This document shows, piece after piece, positions 43,246 through 52,371 of a stretch of DNA of 64,000 nt. The stretch's first letter is position 1; each line of letters starts with the position of its first letter. Both the position numbers and the translations under genes were made by a program. This stretch comes from Prevotella sp. (lineage in GTDB: Bacteria > Bacteroidota > Bacteroidia > Bacteroidales > Bacteroidaceae), in the NCBI GenBank assembly GCA_017538105.1, contig JAFYJN010000085.1:1-64000 (forward strand), in the 5' to 3' direction. Below the pieces are notes generated by a model. It was not told the origin of the DNA. It was given only the letters and a program-made list of their open reading frames with translations, and ran no database searches.

Positions 43246-43330
43246 CTGTTTTGTAGTAGAGGTATTGTGAGGTTTGTCGTGGGTATTCCAAAAAAGCGTC
43301 ATGTTTTTTGGCGATGCGAGAAAAAAAGTA

Positions 43331-43338
43331 TATCTTTG
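43331..43338 (+). promoter_or_regulatory. Promoter -7 element TATCTTTG
   Basis: 29 bases before the acyl-CoA synthetase start. Confidence 0.7.
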
Positions 43339-43366
43339 CGCAAAATCTATACAAATCTAATAATCT

Positions 43367-45430
43367 ATGATTAACAGACAACTACTTCGACCCGAGAGTA
43401 TCGTAGTCATTGGCGGCTCCAACAATGTACACAAACCCGGTGGAGCCGTGGTTCGCAATCTTCTTCAAGGCGGTTACAAAGGTACGCTTCGCGTTGTCAA
43501 TCCCAAGGAAGACGAGGTGCAGGGCATCAAGGTTTTCCACGACGCCAAGGAGATTCCCCCCACCGAGTTGGCCATCCTTGTGGTGGCCGCCAAATATTGT
43601 CCTGGTTACGTGGAATTGTTGGCTTCGGAGAAAGAGGTGAAAGCCTTCATCATCATCTCGGCCGGTTTTGGCGAGGAGACAAAAGCTGGAGCCGTTTTAG
43701 AGAAGCGCATCCTCGACATCTGCGAGCGTCATGGTGCCGCTCTGATTGGCCCCAACTGCATCGGCCTGCTCACTGAGTGGCATCACAGCGTGTTCACCAA
43801 GCCCATACCCCAACTCAACCCCAAGGGTGTCGACTTCATCAGCGGCAGCGGAGCCACCGCCGTATTCATCCTCGAATCGGCCGTCATCAAGGGTCTTCAG
43901 TTCAATTCCGTCTGGAGCATTGGCAACGGTAAGCAGATTGGCATCGAGGATGTGCTGCAGTATATGGACGAGAACTTCAACCCCACAACCGACTCGAAGG
44001 TGAAACTGTTGTATATCGAGAACATCTCCAACCCCGACAAGCTGCTGTTCCATGCCGCTTCGCTCATCCGCAAAGGATGCCGCATCGCCGCCATCAAAGC
44101 CGGCAGTTCTGAGAGCGGCAGCCGTGCCGCCTCGTCTCACACGGGAGCCATCGCCTCCAGCGACTCCGCCGTGGAAGCTCTGTTCCGCAAGGCGGGCATC
44201 GTGAGGTGTTTCTCTCGTGAGGAGCTAACCACCGTTGGCTGTATCTTCACCCTACCACCACTCACTGGCAAAAACTTCGCCATTGTGACCCATGCCGGTG
44301 GTCCCGGCGTGATGCTTACCGACGCTCTTTCGAAGGGCGGTCTGCAGGTGCCCCCCATCAGTGGGCCCAAGGCAGAGGAACTGAAAGGAAAACTGTTTGC
44401 GGGAGCCTCGGTGGCCAACCCCATCGACATTCTCGCCACCGGTACACCCGAGCAGTTGGGTTTCGCCATCGACTACTGCGAAAACCATTTCGACGGTATC
44501 GACGCCATCATGGTCATCTTCGGCACACCTGGTCTGGTACAGTTATATGAGACCTATGATGTGCTGCACAAGAAGATTCTGGAATGCAAGAAACCTGTGT
44601 TCCCCATCCTCCCCTCGCTACATACAGCAGGTCCAGAGGTGGAGGAGTTCTTGAAAAAAGGACACGTGAACTTCAGCGACGAGGTGACATTGGCCACCGC
44701 GCTGACCCAGGTGATGCGCACCCCGGCACCCGCTCCGCCCGAAATCGAGCTATTCGGTGTCGATGTGCCCCGCATACGCGAGGTCATCGGCGGCATCAAG
44801 GAGAATGGCTATATCTCACCCGAACTGGTGCACGAACTGCTCTCCTGCGCTGGCATCCCATCGGTGCCCGAGATGGTGAGCGACGGAAAAGACACACTGG
44901 TGGCTTTCGCCGAAAAGGTGGGCTATCCCGTCGTTGCCAAGGTAGTAGGACCCGTTCATAAGAGCGATGTGGGTGGTGTGGCTCTCAACATCCGTTCGAA
45001 GGAGCACCTAGCCCTGGAGTTTGACCGCATGATGAAAATCAAAGACGCCAAAGCTGTGATGGTGCAAAAGATGATCAGCGGCACCGAGCTGTTCATCGGC
45101 GCCAAATATGAGCCACGTTTCGGCCATGTGGTGCTCTGCGGTCTGGGCGGCATCTTCGTTGAGGTGCTCAAAGACGTGTCGAGCGGTCTGGCGCCCCTCT
45201 CCTATCCCGAGGCCTACTCGATGATCCGTTCGTTGCGTGGCTACAAGATTCTCAAGGGCACGCGCGGCCAAGCCGGCATCAACGAGAAGAAATATGCCGA
45301 AATCATCGTACGCCTCTCCACCCTGCTCCGCTTCGCCACGGAAATCAAGGAAATGGACATCAACCCGCTCCTTGCCGACGAAGAGAACGTGGTGGCCGTG
45401 GATGCACGGATACTGATTGAACGAAGTTGA
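43367..45430 (+). CDS. ADP-forming acetate/acyl-CoA ligase, fused alpha-beta
   Basis: Interconverts acyl-CoA plus ADP and phosphate with the free acid, CoA and ATP, a substrate-level phosphorylation step. Cytoplasmic, 687 residues with both subunits in one chain. The CoA-binding Rossmann domain (about 1-130) begins LRPESIVVIGGSNNVHKPGG. The succinyl-CoA-ligase-like part has the phospho-His in SSHTGAIASSDSA (about 255). The ATP-grasp domain (about 475-687) has PVVAKVVGPVHKSDVGGVAL and ends with EMDINPLLADEENVVAVDAR. It is a single gene with its own promoter. The stop codon falls inside the family b repeat that follows. Confidence 0.92.
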   Translation: MINRQLLRPESIVVIGGSNNVHKPGGAVVRNLLQGGYKGTLRVVNPKEDEVQGIKVFHDAKEIPPTELAILVVAAKYCPGYVELLASEKEVKAFIIISAGFGEETKAGAVLEKRILDICERHGAALIGPNCIGLLTEWHHSVFTKPIPQLNPKGVDFISGSGATAVFILESAVIKGLQFNSVWSIGNGKQIGIEDVLQYMDENFNPTTDSKVKLLYIENISNPDKLLFHAASLIRKGCRIAAIKAGSSESGSRAASSHTGAIASSDSAVEALFRKAGIVRCFSREELTTVGCIFTLPPLTGKNFAIVTHAGGPGVMLTDALSKGGLQVPPISGPKAEELKGKLFAGASVANPIDILATGTPEQLGFAIDYCENHFDGIDAIMVIFGTPGLVQLYETYDVLHKKILECKKPVFPILPSLHTAGPEVEEFLKKGHVNFSDEVTLATALTQVMRTPAPAPPEIELFGVDVPRIREVIGGIKENGYISPELVHELLSCAGIPSVPEMVSDGKDTLVAFAEKVGYPVVAKVVGPVHKSDVGGVALNIRSKEHLALEFDRMMKIKDAKAVMVQKMISGTELFIGAKYEPRFGHVVLCGLGGIFVEVLKDVSSGLAPLSYPEAYSMIRSLRGYKILKGTRGQAGINEKKYAEIIVRLSTLLRFATEIKEMDINPLLADEENVVAVDARILIERS

Positions 45431-45493
45431 ATGTTGAATGTTGAGTGTTGAATGTTAAGTGTTGAATGTTAAGTGTTGAATGTTAAGTGGTCG
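45427..45493. repeat. Family b repeat (GTTGAATGTTGAGTG words)
   Basis: Five or more copies of GTTGAATGTTGAGTGTTGAA and GTTAAGTG variants. The ligase stop codon TGA is part of the first copy. Same family as the guaA inserts. Confidence 0.8.
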
Positions 45494-45574
45494 CCTACGG
45501 CGATGACGAATTGTGAATGACGAATGGATCCATGAAAATTTTTCCTGCATTCATTATTCAGCATCATGCAGAAC

Positions 45575-45609
45575 ACATCAAAAGGACCCGAGATGGGTCC
45601 TTTTGATGT
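45575..45609. terminator. Bidirectional terminator between convergent genes
   Basis: Perfect 15-bp stem ACATCAAAAGGACCC / GGGTCCTTTTGATGT with loop GAGAT. Confidence 0.85.
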
Positions 45610-45628
45610 AATACTTCTTCCTTATTTA

Positions 45629-47599
45629 TTATTTATTCAGCCATTTCTTTCCTTTGCTGACGACAACCCCTCGATACGTATTGTCTACGCGTTGGCCATT
45701 GAGGTTATATAGCACGTCGTCATCGGCATCTTCTGCATCACCAATGATGCCTTCAATGTCTGTGGGTAGGTCGGCGATGGGATATCCGTAGTGGTTGGAC
45801 TGATCCAATGGCACGACGAAGAATGACTCGTGTGCCGGACAGATAAACGGTTCCCCTTCTGGACACCCTGGACTGAAGAAGAAGCCTACAGTGTTGTTCT
45901 TCGTTCGCAGGCGATAAAAGACGAGATTATTTTCATACGAATAACCATTTTGGTTCCAATAGGAATCTGTCGAGGACTCTTCATCACATCCTCTCTGATA
46001 CCAGCACCACCAATAACGAGGACTTGCATACGCCTCTCTGAAGGTATAGGTACCAGGATGATCCGCCTTTAGCACCACCGCCATATCTTGAGGAATAACT
46101 TCACCAGGTTTAAAAATAAACTCCTTTTCTATTTTAAGTGTGTTCTGATTTATACCGAAATGATATGCACGAATGCCCTGTGGCACGATGAAGCCCATGT
46201 TACTATAATAGATGGTTGTAAAGAGCAGGTCAGTAAATGTAACATCCACCGTTTCAGGTTCATCCAGCACGAAATACACCTCATTGATGAATCCGACATT
46301 GCCTTTTGGAAAAGAGATGGTTATTCTATCTGTCAATGTCATTCTTTCGAAGCGCAATTCAAACAATGTGAAACGTCCCGATTTGCTCAAGGGTTTTACC
46401 GTGGCAATAGAAAAGTCACAATCACCATACTCTAATGTATTATTATTTACAACAGTGACCGTTGAGCCATTTCCGATAAAATTACCGCATACTTCACCCT
46501 CACCCAAAGCATAGCCATCGAAGGGACGAGCATCAATTCTAACGGTTACAGCATCTCCCCCCTGTCCCATCGACTCCGCCCAAAAATACATTTTTCCGTT
46601 TCCCGTGATATTGATGTGTTTGATGACCAAACATCCACCATTGCCAATGACAGCACACTGATTACCCGAATAAACTTTATTAAAATGCGGTCCCTCTTCG
46701 TCTGGATAATAATATTCATCATCATAAAGCAGCCATTCCTTATCCGTCCCCTCGAGAGGAGTCAGATCGAATAGTCCTTGCCACAGGCCATCGTTGCCCC
46801 CAGTCCCGTTGACGTTATCGAACGATTCGTACCAATCAACCTTATCGGGTATGGGTGCAAAGATAAAGTCTTTATACACCACGTTGCTCGTCTCTCCATT
46901 GGCTACTGCCATCGCCCTGACAACGGTCGTCTCGTCAATAGTAAATGGTCCTTGGTAGAGCGTGCTATTCTGGTCGGGGTCATCTGCACAGTTAAGGTTG
47001 TAATAAATTAGCGCCCCTTCTGTGGGACAAGAGATGGACACCGTGTTTGTCTGCTTGAACAGATGCCCTTTCGATGACGAGATAACGGGTTCTGACACTG
47101 TCGTTTCCACCTCATGATATGTTACCGTAATGGAAGAAATCCACACCTGGTTTCCCTGTGCCGCTGTGTGTGAACTCTTATTTTCCATCGACACATCGCC
47201 GACGATATTACTGATGATGCCGAAAGGACCTTGACTATCATATTCATAGGTACAGTTGGAGAAAGTAGCTGAAATATTATCGGTGATGGTGGCCTTATAA
47301 ACAAAGTTGACAACGATATCGTTGACCACAATATTATTCTTCGCCTTGATGGTCATAGCGTTTCCCACATAGAATCTCGCACCCATGGAATAGTATTTGG
47401 GAGCTGACTCCGCCCCATTGGCGTAGAAAAACAGTTTTACGCTTTCCAGATTATTCAGGGCAGCTATATCCGACAGTTCCGTTCCACTACTAGCGCCATA
47501 ATCAGCAAAACGGATGGTTTCCGTTTTCGTTTGCGCCACTGTTACGACACAAACAAGGAGCGATGACAAGAGAAGGCAACGTTTCAACATTCTTTTCAT
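45629..47599 (-). CDS. Surface protein with chitobiase-type Ig domain and T9SS-like tail
   Basis: 656 residues. Signal peptide 1-23 (CLLLSSLLVCVVTVAQT). The first domain (about 24-160) is beta-rich. A CHB_HEX_C-type Ig-like segment (about 165-245, PTEGALIYYNLNCADDPDQN) follows, then a lectin- or jelly-roll-like domain (about 255-450, GKMYFWAESMGQGGDAVTV). A further beta domain (about 455-610) has a Trp/Tyr-rich patch (SPRYWWCWYQRGCDEE). The tail, YNLNGQRVDNTYRGVVVSKG, has the type IX secretion style. No catalytic motif is seen; likely a surface binding protein. Its 3' end converges with the acyl-CoA ligase. Confidence 0.75.
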   Translation of the reverse strand: MKRMLKRCLLLSSLLVCVVTVAQTKTETIRFADYGASSGTELSDIAALNNLESVKLFFYANGAESAPKYYSMGARFYVGNAMTIKAKNNIVVNDIVVNFVYKATITDNISATFSNCTYEYDSQGPFGIISNIVGDVSMENKSSHTAAQGNQVWISSITVTYHEVETTVSEPVISSSKGHLFKQTNTVSISCPTEGALIYYNLNCADDPDQNSTLYQGPFTIDETTVVRAMAVANGETSNVVYKDFIFAPIPDKVDWYESFDNVNGTGGNDGLWQGLFDLTPLEGTDKEWLLYDDEYYYPDEEGPHFNKVYSGNQCAVIGNGGCLVIKHINITGNGKMYFWAESMGQGGDAVTVRIDARPFDGYALGEGEVCGNFIGNGSTVTVVNNNTLEYGDCDFSIATVKPLSKSGRFTLFELRFERMTLTDRITISFPKGNVGFINEVYFVLDEPETVDVTFTDLLFTTIYYSNMGFIVPQGIRAYHFGINQNTLKIEKEFIFKPGEVIPQDMAVVLKADHPGTYTFREAYASPRYWWCWYQRGCDEESSTDSYWNQNGYSYENNLVFYRLRTKNNTVGFFFSPGCPEGEPFICPAHESFFVVPLDQSNHYGYPIADLPTDIEGIIGDAEDADDDVLYNLNGQRVDNTYRGVVVSKGKKWLNK

Positions 47600-47635
47600 G
47601 GAATGATATTTAGTTCAACATAGGATTTATGGTAT

Positions 47636-48337
47636 TCATTCATAGTCGTCGATGACAGCATTGACAAAATCCATCATCGGCTTGGCGGTTAAGAAGACAT
47701 CAGCCATTCGATCGAGAGCATCAGATTTTTCAAAGAAATCATCAGGTATGGCCGTCCATGCACAATAGTCCTTCATACGCAAATATTGGATATGTTTATC
47801 GTCACGCGGGAACCCAGCCGGAGCCGTTTTAAGCATCGACAAGCCAAAACCCTTTTCATCTTCGAAGGAATGTTCACCCGGGATGCCGAAAGTATCAAGG
47901 AACTTTGGATTTTTAACGCATTCATCCCATCTTTCACGATTGGCCATTATCTCGTTTCTCGTTGCAACGAGGATATTTGTAGGGAGCCAATAGTTGCCCG
48001 TAGCCAACAAACAATGTCCCGGTTCAAGATGTATGTAATATCCACCATGAAGCGCCTTTTTCCCATGCGAAGCGATATAGGCACCAAGATGCCGTTTGTA
48101 AGGCGACTTATCTGACGAGAAGCGCGTATCTCTATAGAAGCGATAGGTAGCATCACTCACTTTGACATGGGCAATGGAACTGTCGAACTGAGTCAAACGC
48201 GCAATTGCATCAGCCACTATATGTTCAAACTCCATCCTTGCCTTGAGGTAGAACGCTTTGTTGGCGTTGAACCACGCACGGTTATTGTTACCAGCCACCT
48301 GACAGAGGAAATCGAGTATGAGCGGGGTGTTGTACAT
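47636..48337 (-). CDS. DUF2461 (TIGR02453) family protein
   Basis: 233 residues, cytoplasmic. Family landmarks are LDFLCQVAGNNNRAWFNANK at the N-terminus, RFYRDTRFSSDKSPYKRHLG (about 65-85) and GGYYIHLEPGHCLLATGNY (about 97-116). The family is widespread and its biochemical role is unknown. It is separated from the surface protein at 47599 by 36 bases on the same strand and may be co-transcribed. A family d repeat lies upstream. Confidence 0.88.
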   Translation of the reverse strand: MYNTPLILDFLCQVAGNNNRAWFNANKAFYLKARMEFEHIVADAIARLTQFDSSIAHVKVSDATYRFYRDTRFSSDKSPYKRHLGAYIASHGKKALHGGYYIHLEPGHCLLATGNYWLPTNILVATRNEIMANRERWDECVKNPKFLDTFGIPGEHSFEDEKGFGLSMLKTAPAGFPRDDKHIQYLRMKDYCAWTAIPDDFFEKSDALDRMADVFLTAKPMMDFVNAVIDDYE

Positions 48338-48342
48338 GGTGG

Positions 48343-48402
48343 AAGATTAGGATATTAAAAAATTAAAAGATTATAAAATTATAAGATTAGAAGATTTATG
48401 AT
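48343..48402. repeat. Family d AT-rich repeat
   Basis: ATTAGGATATTAAAAAATTA and AAAGATTATAAAATTATAAG words between DUF2461 and the AraC regulator. Confidence 0.65.
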
Positions 48403-48435
48403 TTATGAAGAATCGCGGAACGAAGAGGCCGGGTA

Positions 48436-49320
48436 TTACACGATGACCCGTGTTTTATGGTAGTTTTCGCGGAATTCAGAGGGAGAGCATTTCTTTTTCT
48501 TTTTAAATATACGGTTAAAATTACTGAGGTTGTTGAATCCGCATTCAAAGGCTATTTCGGAGATGGAGCGTGCGGTATCAACGAGCATTCTCGACGCATA
48601 TCCCAGTCGTATGTCGATGATGTATTCAGACAGGTTTCTCCCTGTACGCAACTTAAAGAACCTACTAAACGCACTAGGACTCATGCCCGCAATGTCGGCG
48701 AGCGCAGTCAGCCGAAGTTCGTACTTATAGTTTTGCGAGATATAGTTTTTCACCTTGAGGATTCGTCTACTGTCATCTTCAACGGCTAATTTTGCATAGC
48801 TTGACGACGCCAGTGTTCGCGCCCCGTGGCATTTCGACAATTCGTAAAGAATGGTCATGAATTGTTGAACGGCATAGAACCCATCCTTGATGGAACTCAA
48901 AGAGTCGAGCAACGGATAAATCCTCATGATAGCCTCAAGGGGGAAAGCCAATCCCTTTCTTGCCTCGTTCATCATCTTACGAATGCTGAAATAGGGATTA
49001 CGTCCGAAGAAACCATCTTCATCCATACTGAAGTCGAACTGTATGGTTATTTCCCGGATGTCATCGTTCACGCACTCGTTCTGTTCCCACACATGCTCCA
49101 AGTCAGGACTAGTGATGAGCACAAGGTCGAAATCGCCGATAACCTCGGCACTGTCGCCAACGATACGTTTCACGCCTTTGGCATGTTCCACGTAATTCAG
49201 TTCCTGTACCACATGATTATGTATAGGATAGGTGAACTCTTTTTTCCGTCTGTCGGCGATATAGAGCACATCCTTTCCCATAAGGGGAGATATCTCATGA
49301 ATTATCTTTTTGTCGTCCAT
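48436..49320 (-). CDS. AraC-family transcriptional regulator
   Basis: 294 residues. An N-terminal cupin-like sensor (about 20-110) contains FTYPIHNHVVQELNYVEHAK. The C-terminal double helix-turn-helix (about 190-288) contains LTALADIAGMSPSAFSRFFK, then ISEIAFECGFNNLSNFNRIF and SPSEFRENY. A small-molecule effector, probably a sugar, is expected by family analogy. It is transcribed in the same direction as dapA, starting 82 bases after it. No operator could be picked out. Confidence 0.93.
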   Translation of the reverse strand: MDDKKIIHEISPLMGKDVLYIADRRKKEFTYPIHNHVVQELNYVEHAKGVKRIVGDSAEVIGDFDLVLITSPDLEHVWEQNECVNDDIREITIQFDFSMDEDGFFGRNPYFSIRKMMNEARKGLAFPLEAIMRIYPLLDSLSSIKDGFYAVQQFMTILYELSKCHGARTLASSSYAKLAVEDDSRRILKVKNYISQNYKYELRLTALADIAGMSPSAFSRFFKLRTGRNLSEYIIDIRLGYASRMLVDTARSISEIAFECGFNNLSNFNRIFKKKKKCSPSEFRENYHKTRVIV

Positions 49321-49401
49321 ATTGTATAAAAAAGAAGGGACAAGAGAGGGGTGACGTATGAACGTGAAGCCAAAAAGATGCCATCGACTTATCGACTACG
49401 A

Positions 49402-50289
49402 CTACAATTTCAGTTCTTTGAGAATTTCGCTCATGCGACGCAGCGTTGTCACACGTGTTGGCACGAGAGGCAGTCGGAGCACATTTTCAATAAAGCCCAT
49501 CTCATGCAACAGTGCCTTTACACCAGCTGGGTTTCCGTCGATGAAGAGCAGGCTATAGAGGTCGATGAACTTATAATGTATTTTCCGCGCCGCTGCGAAC
49601 TCGTTATTGAATTCCAGTCGTATCATTCGCGAAAACTCTTTCGGTAGCGCATTGCCAATCACCGAGATTACTCCCACGGCGCCGCATGCCACCATTGGAT
49701 AAGTGAGAGCGTCATCGCCAGAGATGACATCGAAGGAATCGGGTTTGTTCTTGATGATTTCGTCTACCTGTTCAAGGTTTCCGCTGGCTTCTTTGATCGC
49801 CACGATGTTTTGGCAGTCACGTGCCAAACGCACCGTTGTTTCCGCCTTCATGTTGATGCCCGTACGACCCGGCACGTTGTACAGCACCACTGGCAGTTCG
49901 GTGGCTGCCGCAACTGCCTTGAAATGTTGGTACAACCCTTCCTGAGAAGGTTTGTTGTAGAATGGGCACACCGAGAGTATGCCGTCGATGCCCGCGAGGT
50001 CCGCGTTTTTCAGTTCGTCGACCACCGCCGCCGTATTGTTTCCTCCACAACCCATTAAGATAGGCACCCTTCCCCCTGCCCTATTTACTATGAGCTGTTT
50101 GATATTGCTTTTTTCCTCCTTGTTGAGACAAGGCGTTTCTCCAGTTGTCGCAAGAATACACAGGAAATCAGCCCCGTTAGACAGTTGATAGTCGACCAAT
50201 CGGGTGAGCGCCTCGTAGTCCACCGTCCCCTCTTGTGTAAACGGTGTGATCAAGGCGACGCCTAATCCTTTGAAAATATTTTGTACCAT
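49402..50289 (-). CDS. dapA: 4-hydroxy-tetrahydrodipicolinate synthase
   Basis: Condenses pyruvate with aspartate semialdehyde, the first committed step of lysine and diaminopimelate synthesis. 295 residues. The pyruvate-binding ATTGETPCLN (about 47-56), Tyr in VVLYNVPGRTG (about 136) and the Schiff-base Lys in NIVAIKEASGNLEQV (about 164) are all present. The TAATTTTG element at 50342-50349 gives a leader of about 45 bases. Other dap genes are not in the window. Confidence 0.95.
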   Translation of the reverse strand: MVQNIFKGLGVALITPFTQEGTVDYEALTRLVDYQLSNGADFLCILATTGETPCLNKEEKSNIKQLIVNRAGGRVPILMGCGGNNTAAVVDELKNADLAGIDGILSVCPFYNKPSQEGLYQHFKAVAAATELPVVLYNVPGRTGINMKAETTVRLARDCQNIVAIKEASGNLEQVDEIIKNKPDSFDVISGDDALTYPMVACGAVGVISVIGNALPKEFSRMIRLEFNNEFAAARKIHYKFIDLYSLLFIDGNPAGVKALLHEMGFIENVLRLPLVPTRVTTLRRMSEILKELKL

Positions 50290-50341
50290 GAGGGAATCAT
50301 CTTATTGTGGTTATTATTTGCTTTTCCTTCACAATTTGGTG

Positions 50342-50349
50342 CAAAATTA
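50342..50349 (-). promoter_or_regulatory. Promoter -7 element TAATTTTG for dapA
   Basis: CAAAATTA on the plus strand. Confidence 0.5.
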
Positions 50350-50516
50350 CTGTTTTTTTGGCTAATAATGCATCTTACACCCTTAAAAAAAACAAAGAGG
50401 AGGAGAAAAGCAACTTTACTCCTCCATATTTTCAAGCTTTTTACACCCCGCAGCGTTTTATTTCAAAAATGTCAGATTTTTTTCAAAATGAAGAAAGCAT
50501 TTCCATTTTTATTTAT

Positions 50517-50524
50517 TATATTTG
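50517..50524 (+). promoter_or_regulatory. Promoter -7 element TATATTTG for the basic repeat peptide
   Basis: 89 bases before the ATG. Confidence 0.6.
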
Positions 50525-50612
50525 CAAAAGCTAAACGATATTCTCCGGGACAAAGGGTTCCACCCATTGAATAATCGTAATCTAACCTACAGGAACCCAC
50601 CTGTTTACTACT

Positions 50613-50924
50613 ATGAAGAGATTTCTTTTGACCATTGTCGCCGTACTGACCATGGTGCTGGCGGCCAATGCCATGGCAGACATGGGACCTCGTCAGAGGA
50701 GGTATGCTCCACGTCGCCATGTGGTGCAGCAGCGTTATCGCACACCGCGCCACTACCGTCGCGCACCAGCCCGTTTCCGCCATCAAGCTCCACCACCACG
50801 TTACCGCCGTCATGCCCCTCCACCACGGTATCGTCGTCATGCCCCACCACCACGTTACCGCCGCCATGCAGCCCCTCCCAGGCATCAAGCCAGGAGAAGT
50901 GCCCCTGCAAGAAGGAGGAGATAA
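50613..50924 (+). CDS. Secreted Arg/Pro/His-rich repeat peptide
   Basis: 103 residues. Signal peptide MKRFLLTIVAVLTMVLAANA. The mature chain is extremely basic. It has tandem copies of a nine-residue unit APPPRYRRH, three clean and two degenerate, flanked by RQRRYAPRRHVV and a final SAPARRRR. No acidic residue follows the MADMGP start of the mature part. It could coat DNA, lipopolysaccharide or acidic polysaccharide, or act as a cationic peptide; none of this is shown. Promoter and terminator frame it as a monocistronic unit. Confidence 0.7.
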   Translation: MKRFLLTIVAVLTMVLAANAMADMGPRQRRYAPRRHVVQQRYRTPRHYRRAPARFRHQAPPPRYRRHAPPPRYRRHAPPPRYRRHAAPPRHQARRSAPARRRR

Positions 50925-50950
50925 AAAAATCTTATACTTAAAGACAAAAT

Positions 50951-50976
50951 AGAGCGTTCCATTGACGGGACGCTCT
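50951..50976. terminator. Terminator between the basic peptide gene and truA
   Basis: AGAGCGTTCC / GGGACGCTCT stem with one G-T pair, then TTTTTT on the plus strand. Confidence 0.75.
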
Positions 50977-50988
50977 TTTTTCGACCTT

Positions 50989-51762
50989 TTAAGCCATTAA
51001 AGATGTTATCTCGGAAGGATATTCGATTTTATGTAGGAAGAGAGCTTGAGGAGGCATGCTCTCCCCAGCCTCAGTACGTCGATGTGAAGCCAAGATATCT
51101 GCAAACTGCTCTATAGTCACCCTACCCCGTCCCACATCGATGAGTGTTCCCACCACCGCTCGAACCATGTTACGTAGAAACCTATTGGCTGTGATGGTGA
51201 ATCGCCAGCGATGCTCATCGATTTGCTCCCATTGCGCTTTTGTTACCTGGCAGATGGTAGTTTTCACATCCGTCTTGGCTTTGCAGAACGCCGCAAAGTC
51301 ATCGTTCTCGAGTAACAACGCCGCAGCCTTGTTCATCAATGAGAAGTCGAGGTCGTAATGGATGAAACAAGAACGGTCGCCCAGGAAAGGGTCTTTCTTC
51401 GTATGAATAAAATAAAAATAAGTACGTGCGGTGGCCGAGAAACGGGCATGCGCGGTCTCGGGCACTTCCATGATTTGTTGTATGGCAATGTCGTAGGGCA
51501 GAAGTCTATTGAGTTTGTAGGTGAGTTGGTAGGTTCCACCCATTCCGTCCACATTCTCGTTAGAGTCATCAAAATGAGCCACCATCATGGAAGCGTGGAC
51601 GCCAGCATCAGTACGTCCCGCCCCCGTCACCTCGATATCCGTACGCAAAATGGTAGACAGTGCCTCTTGCAGTTTCTGCTGCACTGACATACCGTTAGGT
51701 TGTACCTGCCATCCGTGGTATCGTGCCCCGTTGAAACTCAAGAAGATGAAATATCTATGCAT
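50989..51762 (-). CDS. truA: tRNA pseudouridine synthase A
   Basis: Makes pseudouridine at positions 38-40 of tRNA. 257 residues from the ATG at 51762. The longer frame to 51783 would start within the promoter element at 51781-51788. The catalytic Asp is residue 52 in GAGRTDAGVHA. FNGARYHGWQVQPNG opens the fold. FTITANRFLRNMVRAVVGTL (about 185-205) is the conserved RNA-binding strand. Length and motifs are complete. A family f repeat lies just upstream of the promoter. Confidence 0.95.
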   Translation of the reverse strand: MHRYFIFLSFNGARYHGWQVQPNGMSVQQKLQEALSTILRTDIEVTGAGRTDAGVHASMMVAHFDDSNENVDGMGGTYQLTYKLNRLLPYDIAIQQIMEVPETAHARFSATARTYFYFIHTKKDPFLGDRSCFIHYDLDFSLMNKAAALLLENDDFAAFCKAKTDVKTTICQVTKAQWEQIDEHRWRFTITANRFLRNMVRAVVGTLIDVGRGRVTIEQFADILASHRRTEAGESMPPQALFLHKIEYPSEITSLMA

Positions 51763-51780
51763 GATTTCATTATTTGAATG

Positions 51781-51788
51781 CAAAAGTA
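51781..51788 (-). promoter_or_regulatory. Promoter -7 element TACTTTTG for truA
   Basis: CAAAAGTA on the plus strand. It sets the truA start at 51762. Confidence 0.6.
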
Positions 51789-51789
51789 G

Positions 51790-51895
51790 TTAAAAAGGAA
51801 AAAAGAAAGAAGGTAAAAAGGTGAAAAAAAGTAAAAAGGTGAAAAAGAGTAAAAAGGTAAAAAAGTAAAAAAGTAAAAGGGTGAAAATATGAAGG
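51790..51895. repeat. Family f A/G-rich repeat (GTAAAAAGGTGAAAAA words)
   Basis: Six or more imperfect copies of AGTAAAAAGGTGAAAAAG. Confidence 0.75.
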
Positions 51896-51916
51896 GAGAG
51901 AGTATAAAAACGAACG

Positions 51917-51953
51917 AAAACCGACACCATCCTCTCGGACTATGTCGGTTTTT
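51917..51953. terminator. Terminator-like hairpin
   Basis: AAAACCGACA / TGTCGGTTTT arms with A/T runs on both sides. It may end the transcript of the TonB-domain gene or of a lost gene. Confidence 0.6.
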
Positions 51954-52287
51954 TAGAAAAATTACACTCTATTGATTTGTTGAATCTCTCTCCACCCATA
52001 TTTTCTGCGTCAGTCGCAATTTGTACCATTTCAATACTTTTCAGCATGGATTTGGCACTCACAACAGATGGAGCATCTAATACCTATAACTATTTGGAGA
52101 ACATTTATGCATTATCAAGCAAATGAGTAATGAAATATTGACAACTCGCCAGTTGTACTGAATTTCTATGAATACAACATTTTATTGTTGCGATGCAAAT
52201 ATATGGTTTTTTTTATATTTTATCGATAAAAGGGATGATAAAATTCGAAAATTAACATAAATTAAACATTTAACAATTAACATGCCC

Positions 52288-52345
52288 CCCTCAGTTCACC
52301 CAAAAACCAACCCGCCCCAGCCCTTCCGAGAGGAAGGGAAGAATT
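52288..52345. repeat. Family g repeat
   Basis: CCAACCCGCCCCAGCCCTTC then CGAGAGGAAGGGAAG, a diverged copy. Confidence 0.5.
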
Positions 52346-52371
52346 TGTTCGTTTGTTCTTTTGAAGAAAAA

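Larger units (their letters stand above)
50290..50612. other. Divergent intergenic region of dapA and the basic repeat peptide
   Basis: No gene is supported. It holds the two promoter elements (50342-50349 minus, 50517-50524 plus) and an AT-rich middle with no clear structure. Confidence 0.5.
51763..52371. other. Long gene-poor interval
   Basis: It contains the truA promoter, a family f repeat (51790-51895), a terminator-like hairpin (51917-51953) and a family g unit (52288-52345). A minus-strand open stretch ending at the hairpin (KSMLKSIEMVQIATDAENMG, without a clear start) may be a gene remnant. No intact gene is seen. Confidence 0.5.

Noticed and set aside
52080..52130. 26-residue plus-strand ORF ending YLENIYALSSK
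   Set aside because: Too short, no promoter or homology. Treated as part of a gene-poor interval.
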